Source: Granulicella sapmiensis (GTDB lineage Bacteria; Acidobacteriota; Terriglobia; Terriglobales; Acidobacteriaceae). From it: DNA of 64,000 nt. The stretch is taken from assembly GCA_026225395.1 (NCBI GenBank), contig JAMFSR010000031.1:1-64000 (forward strand), given 5' to 3'. Below are positions 42,983 through 52,439 of the stretch, one piece after another. Both the position numbers and the translations under genes were made by a program. Under the pieces are notes generated by a model. The model searched no databases. It was not told the DNA's origin and worked only from the letters and a program-made list of their open reading frames with translations. Position 1 is the stretch's first letter. Each line of letters begins with the position of its first letter.

Positions 42983-45493
42983 ATGGCAACACGCAGGAGC
43001 TTTCTTAAGACCGGTGCCGGGGTGGCTGCAGGGGTGATGCTGCGTGGAAGCATGCAGGCGGCGATTGCCACGATGATGAAGGACGATGCGGCGTCGGTGC
43101 GTCGGTTGTCGGCGGGGTGGGAGTATCTGCAGGGATCGCTTGGCGGGCCGTGGGAGGTTTGGCACAGCGAGGAGACTGCGGTGTGGGGTGCGGTCGCGAT
43201 GCCTCATAGCTTCAATGCGTATGACGGATGCGATCCGGATACGCCGTACTATCGCGGCAATGGGTGGTATCGCACGCATGTGGAGATTGCGAACCCGTAT
43301 GCGGGCGGGCGGACGCTGCTGCACTTTGAGGGTGCGGGGCAGACGGCGGCGGTGTACGTGGGTGAGAAGCTTGCCGGCAAGCATGTGGGTGGGTACGACG
43401 AGTTTGTGGTGGATATTACGGAGCTTGTGGCTTCACTGCCTGCTCCGGCTGCGCCGAAGAAGGGCAAGGCAAAAGAGCCTGCGGGTGTGCCGATTGCGGT
43501 GCTTTGCGATAACTCGCGCGATCTGGATCGGATACCGAGCGATTTGAGTGACTTCTCGCTGTATGGAGGGATGTATCGGCATGTGAATCTGGTGTATGTG
43601 CCGGCTGTGTCGTTGAGCCAGGTGCATGTGCGGACGAAGCTGGATTCGCCTACGTCTACGGCGAGCATTGTCGTATTGGGGGCGATGTATGCGCCGGGAA
43701 CGACGGGTGCGGTGAAGGTTTCGGTGGAGGTTGTGGATGCGGCGGGAGCTTCGGTACACAGGTCGTCGAAGTTGGTTGCACCGGGAAGCGATGCACAGGA
43801 GCTGGCTAGCTTTACGGTGACGAAGCCGAAGCTTTGGAGTCCGAAGACTCCGCATTTGTATAGCTGTACGGTGACGGTTTCAGGCGCGGGTGGCGAGTAT
43901 GTGGCGCGGGAGACGTTTGGGCTGAAGCATACGGAGTTCATTGAGCATGGGCCGTTCAAGCTGAATGGTGAGCGGCTGTTGCTGAACGGAACGCAGCGAC
44001 ATGAGGACCATGCGGGTTATGCGAATGCGATGCCCGATGAGTTGATTGAAGAAGAGTTGAAGCTGGTGAAGGCGATGGGATGCAACTTCATACGGCTGGG
44101 GCATTATCAGCAGTCGCGTCGGGTGCTGGAGCTTTGCGACCGGTTGGGGATTCTGGTGTGGGAGGAGATTCCGTGGTGTCGCGGAGGTGTGGGTGACGAT
44201 GCGTTCAAGGAGATGTGTCGCGAGAAGCTGCGCAACATGATCGGGCAGCACTTCAACCATGCGAGTGTGTTGTTCTGGGGGTTGGGGAATGAGGATGACT
44301 GGCCGACCGAGTATCCGGAGATCAATCAGGATGCGATTCGCGAGTTCATGTCGGAGCTGAATGTGCTGGCGCATGAGCTCGATCCTTCGCGGTATACGTC
44401 GTTCCGGCGGTGCGATTTTGCGCGGGATATTCCGGATGTTTATTCGCCTTCGATCTGGGCGGGGTGGTACTCGGGGACGTATCCGGAGTATCAGAAGTCG
44501 CTGGAGACGCAGCGCGAGCGTGTGAAGCACTTGATCCATATCGAGTGGGGCGCGGACAGTCATGCGGGACGGCATTCGGAGAATCCGGATAAGGTGTTGG
44601 CGACAATTGCTACGGGACATGGAACGGCGGAAGCTGGGCTGATGTATCTGAACAGCGGCGGCGAGGCGCGAGTGTCGAAGGATGGTGATTGGTCGGAGAC
44701 GTATGCATGCAATTTGTTTGACTGGCACCTGAAGGTGCAGCAGACGTTGCCTTGGTTCGTGGGATCGGCGATGTGGGTGTTCAAGGACTTTACGACGCCG
44801 CTGCGGGTGGAGAATCCGGTGCCGCGCGTGAACCAGAAAGGCGTGCTGACACGCGATATGGGCAAGAAGGAAGGCTTCTATGTGTTTCAGTCTTACTGGA
44901 GCGAGGAGCCGATGGTGCGGCTGTATGGGCATACGTGGCCGGTTCGCTGGGGTGATGCTGGTGAAGCGAAGATGGTGAAGGTGTACTCGAACTGCGAGAC
45001 GGCGGAGTTGTTTGTGAACGGCGTTTCCGCGGGTGTGAAGAAGCGGGATGCGCAAGACTTTCCATGTGCGGGTTTGCGGTGGATGACTCCTTTTGTTTCG
45101 GGGAAGAACTTGTTGCGGGTTGTGGCGAAGAAGGGTGCTGTGACCGTTCGCGATGAGATTGAGTTTGTGTATCAGACCGAGACGTGGGACAAGCCTGTGG
45201 AGCTGCGGTTGGTGCAGGTCGGCAGTGGTGTGAGGGATGGCAAGCCGACGGTTACCGTGGAGGCGAAGCTGTATGACGCGAAGGGTGTGCTTTGCCTGGA
45301 TGCGAAGAATCCGGCGCGGTTTTCGGTTGCGGGGAGCGGGAGGTTGATCGATAACCTGGGGACGCCGACGGGGTCGCGGGTGGTGCAGCTTTATAACGGG
45401 CGGGCGGAGATCAGTTTGGTTGCGGGTGAGGGGAAGAGCTTCGTTGCGGTGGTGAGTGAGGGGATTGCGGCGGCGTTTGTTGCGGTGGGGTGA
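42983..45493 (+). CDS. Tat-exported glycoside hydrolase family 2 (beta-galactosidase-like)
   Basis: An 836-residue GH2 enzyme. MATRRSFLKTGAGVAAGVML is a twin-arginine signal; then comes a sugar-binding jelly roll (WHSEETAVWGAVAMPHSFNA, PYYRGNGWYRTHVEI), immunoglobulin-like domain and TIM barrel. The acid/base is Glu437 in GLGNEDDW and the nucleophile Glu521 in HIEWGAD. The substrate may be a beta-galactoside or other hexose, since GH2 also contains beta-mannosidases and glucuronidases. Three ATGs (42977, 42980, 42983) compete; GGAG at 42973-42976 best suits 42983. Confidence 0.86.
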   Translation: MATRRSFLKTGAGVAAGVMLRGSMQAAIATMMKDDAASVRRLSAGWEYLQGSLGGPWEVWHSEETAVWGAVAMPHSFNAYDGCDPDTPYYRGNGWYRTHVEIANPYAGGRTLLHFEGAGQTAAVYVGEKLAGKHVGGYDEFVVDITELVASLPAPAAPKKGKAKEPAGVPIAVLCDNSRDLDRIPSDLSDFSLYGGMYRHVNLVYVPAVSLSQVHVRTKLDSPTSTASIVVLGAMYAPGTTGAVKVSVEVVDAAGASVHRSSKLVAPGSDAQELASFTVTKPKLWSPKTPHLYSCTVTVSGAGGEYVARETFGLKHTEFIEHGPFKLNGERLLLNGTQRHEDHAGYANAMPDELIEEELKLVKAMGCNFIRLGHYQQSRRVLELCDRLGILVWEEIPWCRGGVGDDAFKEMCREKLRNMIGQHFNHASVLFWGLGNEDDWPTEYPEINQDAIREFMSELNVLAHELDPSRYTSFRRCDFARDIPDVYSPSIWAGWYSGTYPEYQKSLETQRERVKHLIHIEWGADSHAGRHSENPDKVLATIATGHGTAEAGLMYLNSGGEARVSKDGDWSETYACNLFDWHLKVQQTLPWFVGSAMWVFKDFTTPLRVENPVPRVNQKGVLTRDMGKKEGFYVFQSYWSEEPMVRLYGHTWPVRWGDAGEAKMVKVYSNCETAELFVNGVSAGVKKRDAQDFPCAGLRWMTPFVSGKNLLRVVAKKGAVTVRDEIEFVYQTETWDKPVELRLVQVGSGVRDGKPTVTVEAKLYDAKGVLCLDAKNPARFSVAGSGRLIDNLGTPTGSRVVQLYNGRAEISLVAGEGKSFVAVVSEGIAAAFVAVG

Positions 45494-45528
45494 TCGGGGT
45501 ACCCCCCTCCCCCTATGTAGCGGGTATC

Positions 45529-45609
45529 TTGTACGTAAGTGGTTTAGAATGTGCGGCCCCGGGGCGGGGGTATCCCGCAAGTGTGGCGTTCTAAATGGGT
45601 TACGTGCAA
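45529..45609. repeat. Large imperfect inverted repeat
   Basis: The 21-base arms at 45529-45549 and 45589-45609 match at 16 of 21 positions when one is reverse-complemented (TTTAGAA and ACGTAA are exact in both). The 39-bp middle contains a GCGGG/CCCGC hairpin. It lies in the 409-bp gap after the GH2 gene, which otherwise holds only AT-rich sequence, a reverse GAAAGAAAAGCAAG module near 45830 and the terminator at 45844. Confidence 0.55.
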
Positions 45610-45843
45610 AATATTCTTGCTAAAGGGGTTGCGGTCATTTTGGTGTCCTGTTGAGGGATGAGGGTTTGGAGGAATGAGGGTTGAGGTTTAAGGGCTGATT
45701 TAATTATAAGGATTTGCGTGGGTAAGTATGCCAGGAGAATTCGCTTTGGAATGTTGGGCTTGCAGGGGGTAGGGGCTTGACAGGATTTTTGGGCCAAGCA
45801 GGTTCCCATTCGGGAATGGAAGAAAGAAAAGCAAGGGCAAAAG

Positions 45844-45890
45844 CAAAAACGCAGGGCCGGAGAGTTTGTCTCTCCGGCCCTGCGTTTTTG
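45844..45890. terminator. Strong bidirectional terminator between GH2 and TonB receptor
   Basis: A perfect 15-bp stem, CGCAGGGCCGGAGAG (45850-45864) against CTCTCCGGCCCTGCG (45870-45884), flanked by CAAAAA on the left and TTTTTG on the right. The A-run and T-run make it act on both strands. Confidence 0.92.
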
Positions 45891-45902
45891 GTTGAGGTTG
45901 GG

Positions 45903-48900
45903 TTAGAAGGTGTAGCGGAAGGAGGCTTGTGCGCGGCGGGCGTTGGTTCCGTCGGGGAAGCCGGAAGAGGCACTGCCTGCACCGAGTCCGGTGGAACCGC
46001 CTACGGGCTGTTGCGTTAGCACGCCCGTGTTGGTAGTTGTGTTCCAGGTGGATTTGTAAGCCAGCTGAACCACGCTGGTGTAGCGGATGTGGTTCAGCGC
46101 GTTGATGGCTTCAAAGCTCAACTGGATGGACTGGCCCTTGGGCAGCGGGAAGGCCTTGGTGAGGCGGCCGTCCAGCTGTACCGTGTGCCCGAGCGGCAGG
46201 TTGGCCGTGGGCAGGAACGGAACACGGGTACCGCCCGGGGCTTCAGCACCGATACCGCTCAACGTCGGTGTGGGCACGTAGAGGCGGGGGTCGGAGCTGC
46301 TGACCGTGAGTGTGGAGTCCACATACTGCGGGGTGGCGTAGGTGAAGATTGGAGCGAGCAGCCAGCCGTTGAGGGCCTGCGACGCGAAGACCGAGCTGTA
46401 ACCAACCTTTGGCGACTCAAGCACGGCGGTCAAGACCAGGCGGTGACGCTGATCTTCGAGCGAGCGGCCCTTTTCGTACGCGTAGCCGCTTTGACCGTTG
46501 ATGGTGGAAGCGCCGTTGAAGTAGGTGTCACCCTGATCGCTGAAGTAGTAGTTGCTGGTGAACGAACCCTGACCGAGATCGAGAGAGTGTGAGTAGGTGT
46601 AGGCGAGCGTTGTCTGCAGGATCTTGGAGACGCGCTCGTGGACTTCGCCGATGAGACCGTCGTAGTAGAGGCGGCCGGCGTTGTCGATCTGGAGGATCTT
46701 GCTGTAAGCCGGGTTGTAGGTGGTGTTGCCATTGGCGGAGTTGAAGTAGACCGGTGTGCTATAGCTGCCGACGGTCTGGCCGGTGGTGTTGACGAGGGAG
46801 AAGGTGTCGGTACCCGTTGGGGGACCGGCGTTGAGATCAGAGCGCTGCAGGAACTTGAGGCCGCGCGAGCCGATGTACGACGCGTCGACGCTGGTGTTCT
46901 TGCCGATCTGCTGCTCTACACCGAGTGTCCACTCCTGAACGTACGGGGTAGCGAGGGTGGGGATTGCAAAGCCGGAGTTGATCGAGCTGGGGCTCAGAAT
47001 CGAGTTGACCTGCGCGAGTGAGGTGAAGGTGTTGGGGAAGGTTGGGGCCACAGGGAACTGGGTGGCGCTGGTGTTGGAGAGCGTAAAGGACTTACGCACG
47101 CTGCCGCCGAGCTGCTGGAGGCGAGTGATGGTTGCGCCGGGAAGGCGGTTGTAGAAGATGCCGTAGTTGCCACGGATTACGGTCTTGCCGCCGTTGAGCG
47201 TCTGCGCGAAGCCGATACGGGGAGCTACGTTGCCCTTGGGCTGATTGATCTTGCCAACCAGAGGATTGGTAACGGCGTAGGTGGGCGGCGGCGGCTGCGT
47301 GAAGGTGGCGTACTCATACCGGATACCGATATTGAGTGCGAGGGTGGGGGTCGCCTGCCAGAGGTCCTGGGCGAAGAAGTCGTAGTCGCGGATGGTGATG
47401 CGCGTCTGCGGATGTCCAACGGCCTGGGCGAAGGTGGAGTAGTGCTTGCCTGCGCTGGAGTACGGCGACACAATCGAAACCGGATCGGTCGGGGAAGGTG
47501 TGAGGTCGTAGGCGAAGTTGGTGAAGTTGGTGTAGGTGTAGGCTCCGGGACCGGAGAACACGCCGTTCTCAACGCTGCGCAGGTAAGCGAGGTCGATACC
47601 GTACTTCAACTGGTGCTTGCCCTTGCTCTGCGAGAAGTTGTCGCTGAGGTCGAAGCGCTTTTCCGTGGGCTGGATGTTGGGCAAAGCGTTCTGCGAGACA
47701 CCCAGAGTGGAGATGCCGGCGACGGTGACCGAGGAGTGAACGTTGTCGCCCGGAGCGAGGTCGGTGGGCAGGCCCTGGAAGCGGCGGTCGGCGCTGAAGC
47801 CGAAGCGAACTTCGTTAACCATGGAGTTGGACACGAGGTAGGTGTTGGAGAAGCGTGCGTTGCGGACGTGCGTGCCGATGTTGTAGTTGGAGCCGGCAGC
47901 GCCTGAGCCGTCGGTGGTGGCTGCCGAGCTGACGCCGGCGTGGGTGGCCGTATAGTTGACCAGGTTGAAGTTCGCGCTGTAGGTGCTCTTGTCGCTGGGG
48001 CGGTAGTCGAACTTCACGAAGCCAGCGTTCTGGTGCAAGTTACGGGCAACGGTGCTCGGAACCGAAACGCGATTGATGAACGTTTGAACAGCGGCGCACT
48101 GCGCGGGAGTGGCAACGGCAGTGGGGGCGAGTGCAGTAGGTGCGCCGGCTCTGGTGTCTGCCACTGAATTACAAGACCCTACGACGTCTGTAGCTGCAGT
48201 CGTTCCAATGATTTCAGGAAGCAGCTGGCCGGTGGTCGTGTTGACATAGGTGCCGTTGCTCTGGAAGCTGCTGACGAGTGGGAAGTTGCGGATGGTGCCT
48301 TCATAGCTGGAGAAGAAGAAAAGCTTGTCCTTGATGATGGGACCGCCGACCGCGCCGCCGAACTGGTGGCGATACTCGGGTGGGTTGTAGGCGTTCGAGA
48401 CGCCGTTGGTGGTGAGCTTGGAGAAGAGGTCGATGGCGTTAAGGGTACGGTTGCGGAAGAACCAGAAGGCGGTGCCGTGGAACTGGTTGGTGCCGCTCTT
48501 GGTGAGGGTGTTGACGACGCCACCCGCGCTGCGGCCGAACTCAGCGGAGTAGCCCATGACTTCGGTGCGGAACTCCTGCACGGCGTCCATGGAGATGTTG
48601 GAGAGGAGGGCGGAACCGCCGGCGTTCTGGACGAACCACTGTTGAGTGATGTCGACACCGTCCTGCAGGAAGGAGTTGCCGGAAGGAACACCGTGGAAGG
48701 AGATTTCACCGCTGGTTGCGTCGGGAACGACGCCGGGGGTGAGAAGAGCGAACTGGTCAGCACGGCGGCCGTTGATGGGCAGATTCATGATCTGCTCCTG
48801 GTTGACGAGGGCCGAGACTTCGGTCTTGGTCAAATCCATGATGGGCGCGGTGGCTTCGGAGACTTCAACCGACTGCGTGCTGGAGATGGACAGTGTGACC

Positions 48901-49268
48901 GGGAGGGTGACTTCTTCACCGACGTGGACGGTGACGCCTTCAATCTTGGAAACCGTGAAGCCGGAGAAGGTGGCGTGGACGCTGTAACCTGCCGCGGGTG
49001 GCAGCGACGGCGCTGAGAAGAGGCCGTCGGAGGTGGCCTTGAGGTGGCGATCGATGCCGAGGCTGGTGTTGATGACCTCGACGTCAGCATTGGCGATGAC
49101 AGCGCCGGAGGGATCCTTGACAGAGCCGTTGATGGCGCCGAGGCCGGCGAGCGACTGGCCGAGGGCCGCTATCGAACTACAGAGGAAGAGTGCAATCAGG
49201 AGCGCTGCCGGCAGAAAGGAAAACCTGTTGCGGCTGGCGTGCGGGCGATAAGTTGATTCAAAGGGCAT
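45903..49268 (-). CDS. TonB-dependent receptor with carboxypeptidase-regulatory domain (second)
   Basis: A 1121-residue outer-membrane receptor of the same architecture as the one at 31832. It has a signal peptide (RFSFLPAALLIALFLCSSIA to LGQ), a carboxypeptidase-regulatory Ig-like domain (INGSVKDPSGAVIANADVEV), a plug (LPINGRRADQFALLTPGVVP, FLQDGVDITQQWFVQNAGGS) and a barrel ending RRAQASFRYTF with a terminal Phe. It is not close enough to the first to call it a recent duplicate. It is divergent from a LysR regulator followed by amidohydrolase and nucleoside hydrolase genes, so it may import nucleosides. No SusD-like gene accompanies it. Confidence 0.88.
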   Translation of the reverse strand: MPFESTYRPHASRNRFSFLPAALLIALFLCSSIAALGQSLAGLGAINGSVKDPSGAVIANADVEVINTSLGIDRHLKATSDGLFSAPSLPPAAGYSVHATFSGFTVSKIEGVTVHVGEEVTLPVTLSISSTQSVEVSEATAPIMDLTKTEVSALVNQEQIMNLPINGRRADQFALLTPGVVPDATSGEISFHGVPSGNSFLQDGVDITQQWFVQNAGGSALLSNISMDAVQEFRTEVMGYSAEFGRSAGGVVNTLTKSGTNQFHGTAFWFFRNRTLNAIDLFSKLTTNGVSNAYNPPEYRHQFGGAVGGPIIKDKLFFFSSYEGTIRNFPLVSSFQSNGTYVNTTTGQLLPEIIGTTAATDVVGSCNSVADTRAGAPTALAPTAVATPAQCAAVQTFINRVSVPSTVARNLHQNAGFVKFDYRPSDKSTYSANFNLVNYTATHAGVSSAATTDGSGAAGSNYNIGTHVRNARFSNTYLVSNSMVNEVRFGFSADRRFQGLPTDLAPGDNVHSSVTVAGISTLGVSQNALPNIQPTEKRFDLSDNFSQSKGKHQLKYGIDLAYLRSVENGVFSGPGAYTYTNFTNFAYDLTPSPTDPVSIVSPYSSAGKHYSTFAQAVGHPQTRITIRDYDFFAQDLWQATPTLALNIGIRYEYATFTQPPPPTYAVTNPLVGKINQPKGNVAPRIGFAQTLNGGKTVIRGNYGIFYNRLPGATITRLQQLGGSVRKSFTLSNTSATQFPVAPTFPNTFTSLAQVNSILSPSSINSGFAIPTLATPYVQEWTLGVEQQIGKNTSVDASYIGSRGLKFLQRSDLNAGPPTGTDTFSLVNTTGQTVGSYSTPVYFNSANGNTTYNPAYSKILQIDNAGRLYYDGLIGEVHERVSKILQTTLAYTYSHSLDLGQGSFTSNYYFSDQGDTYFNGASTINGQSGYAYEKGRSLEDQRHRLVLTAVLESPKVGYSSVFASQALNGWLLAPIFTYATPQYVDSTLTVSSSDPRLYVPTPTLSGIGAEAPGGTRVPFLPTANLPLGHTVQLDGRLTKAFPLPKGQSIQLSFEAINALNHIRYTSVVQLAYKSTWNTTTNTGVLTQQPVGGSTGLGAGSASSGFPDGTNARRAQASFRYTF

Positions 49269-49531
49269 GTGTGTCGAGACCTCTCGCAGTTCGGTTCCAT
49301 GGATGTAATGCCTGGTACGGACGAAAGAGCAGCAGGCGGAAGGATGAAGAAGGGCTTCGCCAAAGGAGATGAAGATCTGTTCCCTGGGTCGAGCAATTTA
49401 CGCGGGGAATGCACAGGGTAAAGAAGGGACCGCGCGCTAAAGACACGAATCACGTTTCCGCACGGAGGCAGAAAGGTGGGTTTTGGGAGTCGTTACAAGG
49501 ACGCCTAAATTGCTAAATTGTGAATTCAATA

Positions 49532-49544
49532 TCGATTCAAGCAC
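49532..49544 (-). promoter_or_regulatory. Candidate LysR-type operator upstream of the receptor (shared motif)
   Basis: GTGCTTGAATCGA on the minus strand is repeated exactly at 50707-50719. On the + strand the spot also holds a direct repeat ATTCAA-N5-ATTCAA. The 429-bp gap (49269-49697) otherwise holds an AT-rich stretch at 49510-49580 and no gene. Confidence 0.5.
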
Positions 49545-49697
49545 GCTAAAAGCGCGCCGTCCAATCGTTTTTCTGGAATTCAGATTTTGCTGCGGCAATC
49601 ACAGGATGTGGAAAAATCGCGAGGCGATGCTTTGACTTCTTGTCAGGGATGTGAAAAGTTCTTATTTACGGGCTTTTTTGCAATTGGAGGTACTCTC

Positions 49698-50594
49698 TTG
49701 GAATTGAGAAACCTCAGTGCATTTATCGCCGTTGCGGAGAAGAAAAGCTTTGTGCAGGCGGCGACGCTGCTCAATCTCTCGCAACCGGCGATCACGGCGC
49801 AGATCCAGCGCCTGGAGCAGGACCTCGGGGTAATGCTGTTCGATCGCAACCGGCGGTCGGTAAAGATGACAGCCGCGGGCGAGGCGTTCCTGACCGGAGC
49901 GCGGGCGACGCTGGCTACGGCCGATGAAGCGGCCAAGGCGGCGCAGCGTGCAGCGAGCCTGCAGACCGAGCGGCTGAGGTTCGGATTTCCGCCTTCGGCT
50001 TCGCGAGAGATCGTGCCCAGCATTATGACGCAGTTCCATAAGCTGTATCCGCATGTGAAGCTGGACCTGTTCTCTTTCCATACGAGCATCATTGTGTCGG
50101 AGCTGCAGCGGGAGGCGATCGACCTGGGGTTTGTGCGGCTGCCGGTGGAGGCCAAGGGGCTGGACATCGTTCCGGCGCACCAGGAGCCGCTGGTGGTGTG
50201 TCTGCCGGTAAACCATCCGCTGTGTAACTCGCCGCAAGTTTCGATTGCGGACCTGCGATATGAGCGGTTCATTATGTATGGGCGGAAGTGGGCGCCTGGA
50301 TTCCATGACCGGATAACGAATCGATGTTTGGAGGCTGGGTTCTCGCCGATCGTTTCGAATGAGATTGACGAGATGTATGTGGCGCCGGCGCTGGTGGCGG
50401 CGGGTGAGGGGATTGCGATCCTGCCGAAGATGGTGGTGTCGTCGCCGACGCACAATGTGGTGGTGAAGGAATTGACGCTGCCGGACCTTTGTTCGGAGCT
50501 GGGGATTGCGACGCGGACGGTGGACCGGTCTCCGATGATCTGTGAGGCGATCTCGATTTCGAAGGCTGTTTGCGAGAGCTTTTCGATTCATTAG
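49698..50594 (+). CDS. LysR-family regulator of the nucleoside locus
   Basis: A 298-residue LysR-type regulator: winged HTH (ELRNLSAFIAVAEKKSFVQA, then QPAITAQIQRLEQDLGVMLF) and a co-inducer-binding domain (about 90-290, with FGFPPSASREIVPSIMTQFH). The start is TTG at 49698 with GGAGG 7 bases ahead (49686-49690); the longer frame from 49587 adds non-homologous residues. It lies between the divergent TonB receptor and the downstream amidohydrolase, and a shared 13-base motif flanks it on both sides, suggesting it controls both. Confidence 0.87.
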   Translation: MELRNLSAFIAVAEKKSFVQAATLLNLSQPAITAQIQRLEQDLGVMLFDRNRRSVKMTAAGEAFLTGARATLATADEAAKAAQRAASLQTERLRFGFPPSASREIVPSIMTQFHKLYPHVKLDLFSFHTSIIVSELQREAIDLGFVRLPVEAKGLDIVPAHQEPLVVCLPVNHPLCNSPQVSIADLRYERFIMYGRKWAPGFHDRITNRCLEAGFSPIVSNEIDEMYVAPALVAAGEGIAILPKMVVSSPTHNVVVKELTLPDLCSELGIATRTVDRSPMICEAISISKAVCESFSIH

Positions 50595-50706
50595 GTGACG
50601 AGCGGGAACGCGGTGGGCGCGGTGGTTTCGCAGAGGCGCGGAGTAAGGCAGATAGTGTGGGGTTATCAGGGGATTCGGAAATTTGATTTGAGTCGGTGCG
50701 TCTGAT

Positions 50707-50719
50707 GTGCTTGAATCGA
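50707..50719 (+). promoter_or_regulatory. Second copy of the shared 13-base motif, upstream of the amidohydrolase
   Basis: GTGCTTGAATCGA lies 178 bases before the amidohydrolase ATG and matches 49532-49544 exactly. The 302-bp gap (50595-50896) also holds a TTGACA at 50781 without a clear -10 partner. No gene was seen in the gap. Confidence 0.5.
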
Positions 50720-50896
50720 GGCATCGATATCATTCGCCTGGTTTGAGGCGCGGTCGTTGCGGCCGTCATGGGCTGCATTCTTGACATATATCTCTGCGCG
50801 ACGGAGTGGCCGAGCTGTCTTCTGTTGCGCCCAGGCTTTTGAACCCTTCCCAGGAACCGAACGGTTTCTTCACCCGGAAATTCGAAGGAGATCGCT

Positions 50897-52408
50897 ATGA
50901 GTGAGATGAAGGATGTTGGTGGGTTTTCACAAGGGTTTTCACGGCGGAGCTTTTTGAAAGCTGGCGCGGCTGCGGGTGCGGTGACGACTCCGGCGTTTGC
51001 GGCGGTGGAAGTGCTGGCTCCGGCTGCGCCGCCGAGGGACATCGATTTGTTGATTGCGGGCTGCGATGTGGTGACGTTCGATGACAAGAACACGGTCATT
51101 ATGGATGGCGCTATTGCGGTGAAGGGCAATGCGATTGTGTGGATCGGCAAGGCGAGCGACGCGGCGGGGATGTTTAGCGCGAAGGAGACGCTGAAGGCTT
51201 CGGGGCAGATTGCGATGCCGGGCATGACGGACACGCACTATCACACGGCGCAACAGTTTCTGCGGGGCGTGCACCGGACGACGCATCGCAAAGGGCCGAG
51301 CTGGAAGAAGATTCTGATTCCGTTTGAGAGCGGGTTGGATGAGCATGATGTGTACAACAGCGGCATGGTTGGGTACACGTCTATGATCAGCGCGGGGACG
51401 ACTTGTTTCCTCGAAGCGGGTGGGCCGCATCCGGACCAGATGGGCAAGGCGGCGGATGAGGTTGGGATTCGCGGAAGGATTTCGCTGAACACGTGTGATC
51501 TGGATGGCGATGGCGGGCCGCTGCCGAAGTCGCACATTATGACGACGAGCCAGGCGCTGAAAGAGAATGAAGCGCTGGTGAAGCGGTGGCAGGGGAACTC
51601 GCGCGTGAAGGCGTGGTTGTCGCTGCGGCAGATTCTGGTGAATACGGAAGAGCTGCGCATCAGCATGTCGAAGCTGGCCGAGGAGCTGGATACGGCGATC
51701 CATACGCATCTGTCGGAGGGGACCTATGAGGTCGACTACACGATGGAGAACTACAACATGCGTCCGCCGGAGTACTTCGAGAGCATCGGCATCTTCAACA
51801 AGCGGATGCACTGCGCGCACTCGATCTTTCTGACGCTGGACGATGTGGATTGCTATGCGAAGCACGACGCTTCGGTGGCGCACTGCGCGTTTGGCAACTA
51901 CAACGGCGGCCCGCAGCGGATGCTGGATATGGTGCGGGCGAAGATTCGTGTGGGATTGGGAACAGATGGTCCGAACTCGCGTGGATCGCTGGATTTGTTC
52001 CAGGTGAGCCACTATGCGGTGCTCGGCCAGCAGATCGGCTACGGCACGGCGTGGCATGCTCCGGCGCAGCTTACGTATAGCGACATGCTTCGGCATGCTT
52101 GTCGCGGCGGAGCGAATGCGGCGCATCTGGGCGATAAGACGGGGAGCCTTGAGGTTGGGAAGCTGGCCGATGTGGTGCTGGTTGGGCATGATGACTATGA
52201 CCAGTTCACGAGCATGGATCCGACGCTGACGCTGGCGCAGAACTGTGTGGGGCATCATGTGCGGTCGACGATTGTGGATGGCAAGGTTGTGATGAAGGAG
52301 CGTGAGTTTTTGACCGTCGACATTGAGAAGATGCGGGCGGATGTGAAACAGCGTTACCCTCGGATGATTGACCGGTATGAGAAAGCGATTCTGTTGACCA
52401 GTGGTTGA
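50897..52408 (+). CDS. Tat-exported metal-dependent amidohydrolase, nucleoside/nucleobase deaminase type
   Basis: A 503-residue exported amidohydrolase. Residues 1-35 carry a Tat signal (FSRRSFLKAGAAAG). Metal ligands are visible in order: HYHTAQ (HxH), HTHLSEGTYE (His), CAHSIFLT (His) and VGLGTDGPNS (Asp). The blocks follow the SAH/MTA deaminase and chlorohydrolase (TrzA/AtzA) subgroup. It would hydrolyse an amine off a purine, pyrimidine or triazine-like ring in the periplasm. It resembles the cytoplasmic amidohydrolase at 58992 but is longer by its signal. GAAGGAG precedes the ATG. Confidence 0.84.
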   Translation: MSEMKDVGGFSQGFSRRSFLKAGAAAGAVTTPAFAAVEVLAPAAPPRDIDLLIAGCDVVTFDDKNTVIMDGAIAVKGNAIVWIGKASDAAGMFSAKETLKASGQIAMPGMTDTHYHTAQQFLRGVHRTTHRKGPSWKKILIPFESGLDEHDVYNSGMVGYTSMISAGTTCFLEAGGPHPDQMGKAADEVGIRGRISLNTCDLDGDGGPLPKSHIMTTSQALKENEALVKRWQGNSRVKAWLSLRQILVNTEELRISMSKLAEELDTAIHTHLSEGTYEVDYTMENYNMRPPEYFESIGIFNKRMHCAHSIFLTLDDVDCYAKHDASVAHCAFGNYNGGPQRMLDMVRAKIRVGLGTDGPNSRGSLDLFQVSHYAVLGQQIGYGTAWHAPAQLTYSDMLRHACRGGANAAHLGDKTGSLEVGKLADVVLVGHDDYDQFTSMDPTLTLAQNCVGHHVRSTIVDGKVVMKEREFLTVDIEKMRADVKQRYPRMIDRYEKAILLTSG

Positions 52409-52439
52409 TGTCAAAGCAAGGAAGAGGTGTGGTTTGGGT

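Noticed and set aside
50790-50860. tRNA-like stretch containing GGAGTGGCCGAGC
   Set aside because: It resembles the D-arm region of a serine tRNA, but no acceptor, anticodon or T-arm stems could be folded, so no tRNA is called.
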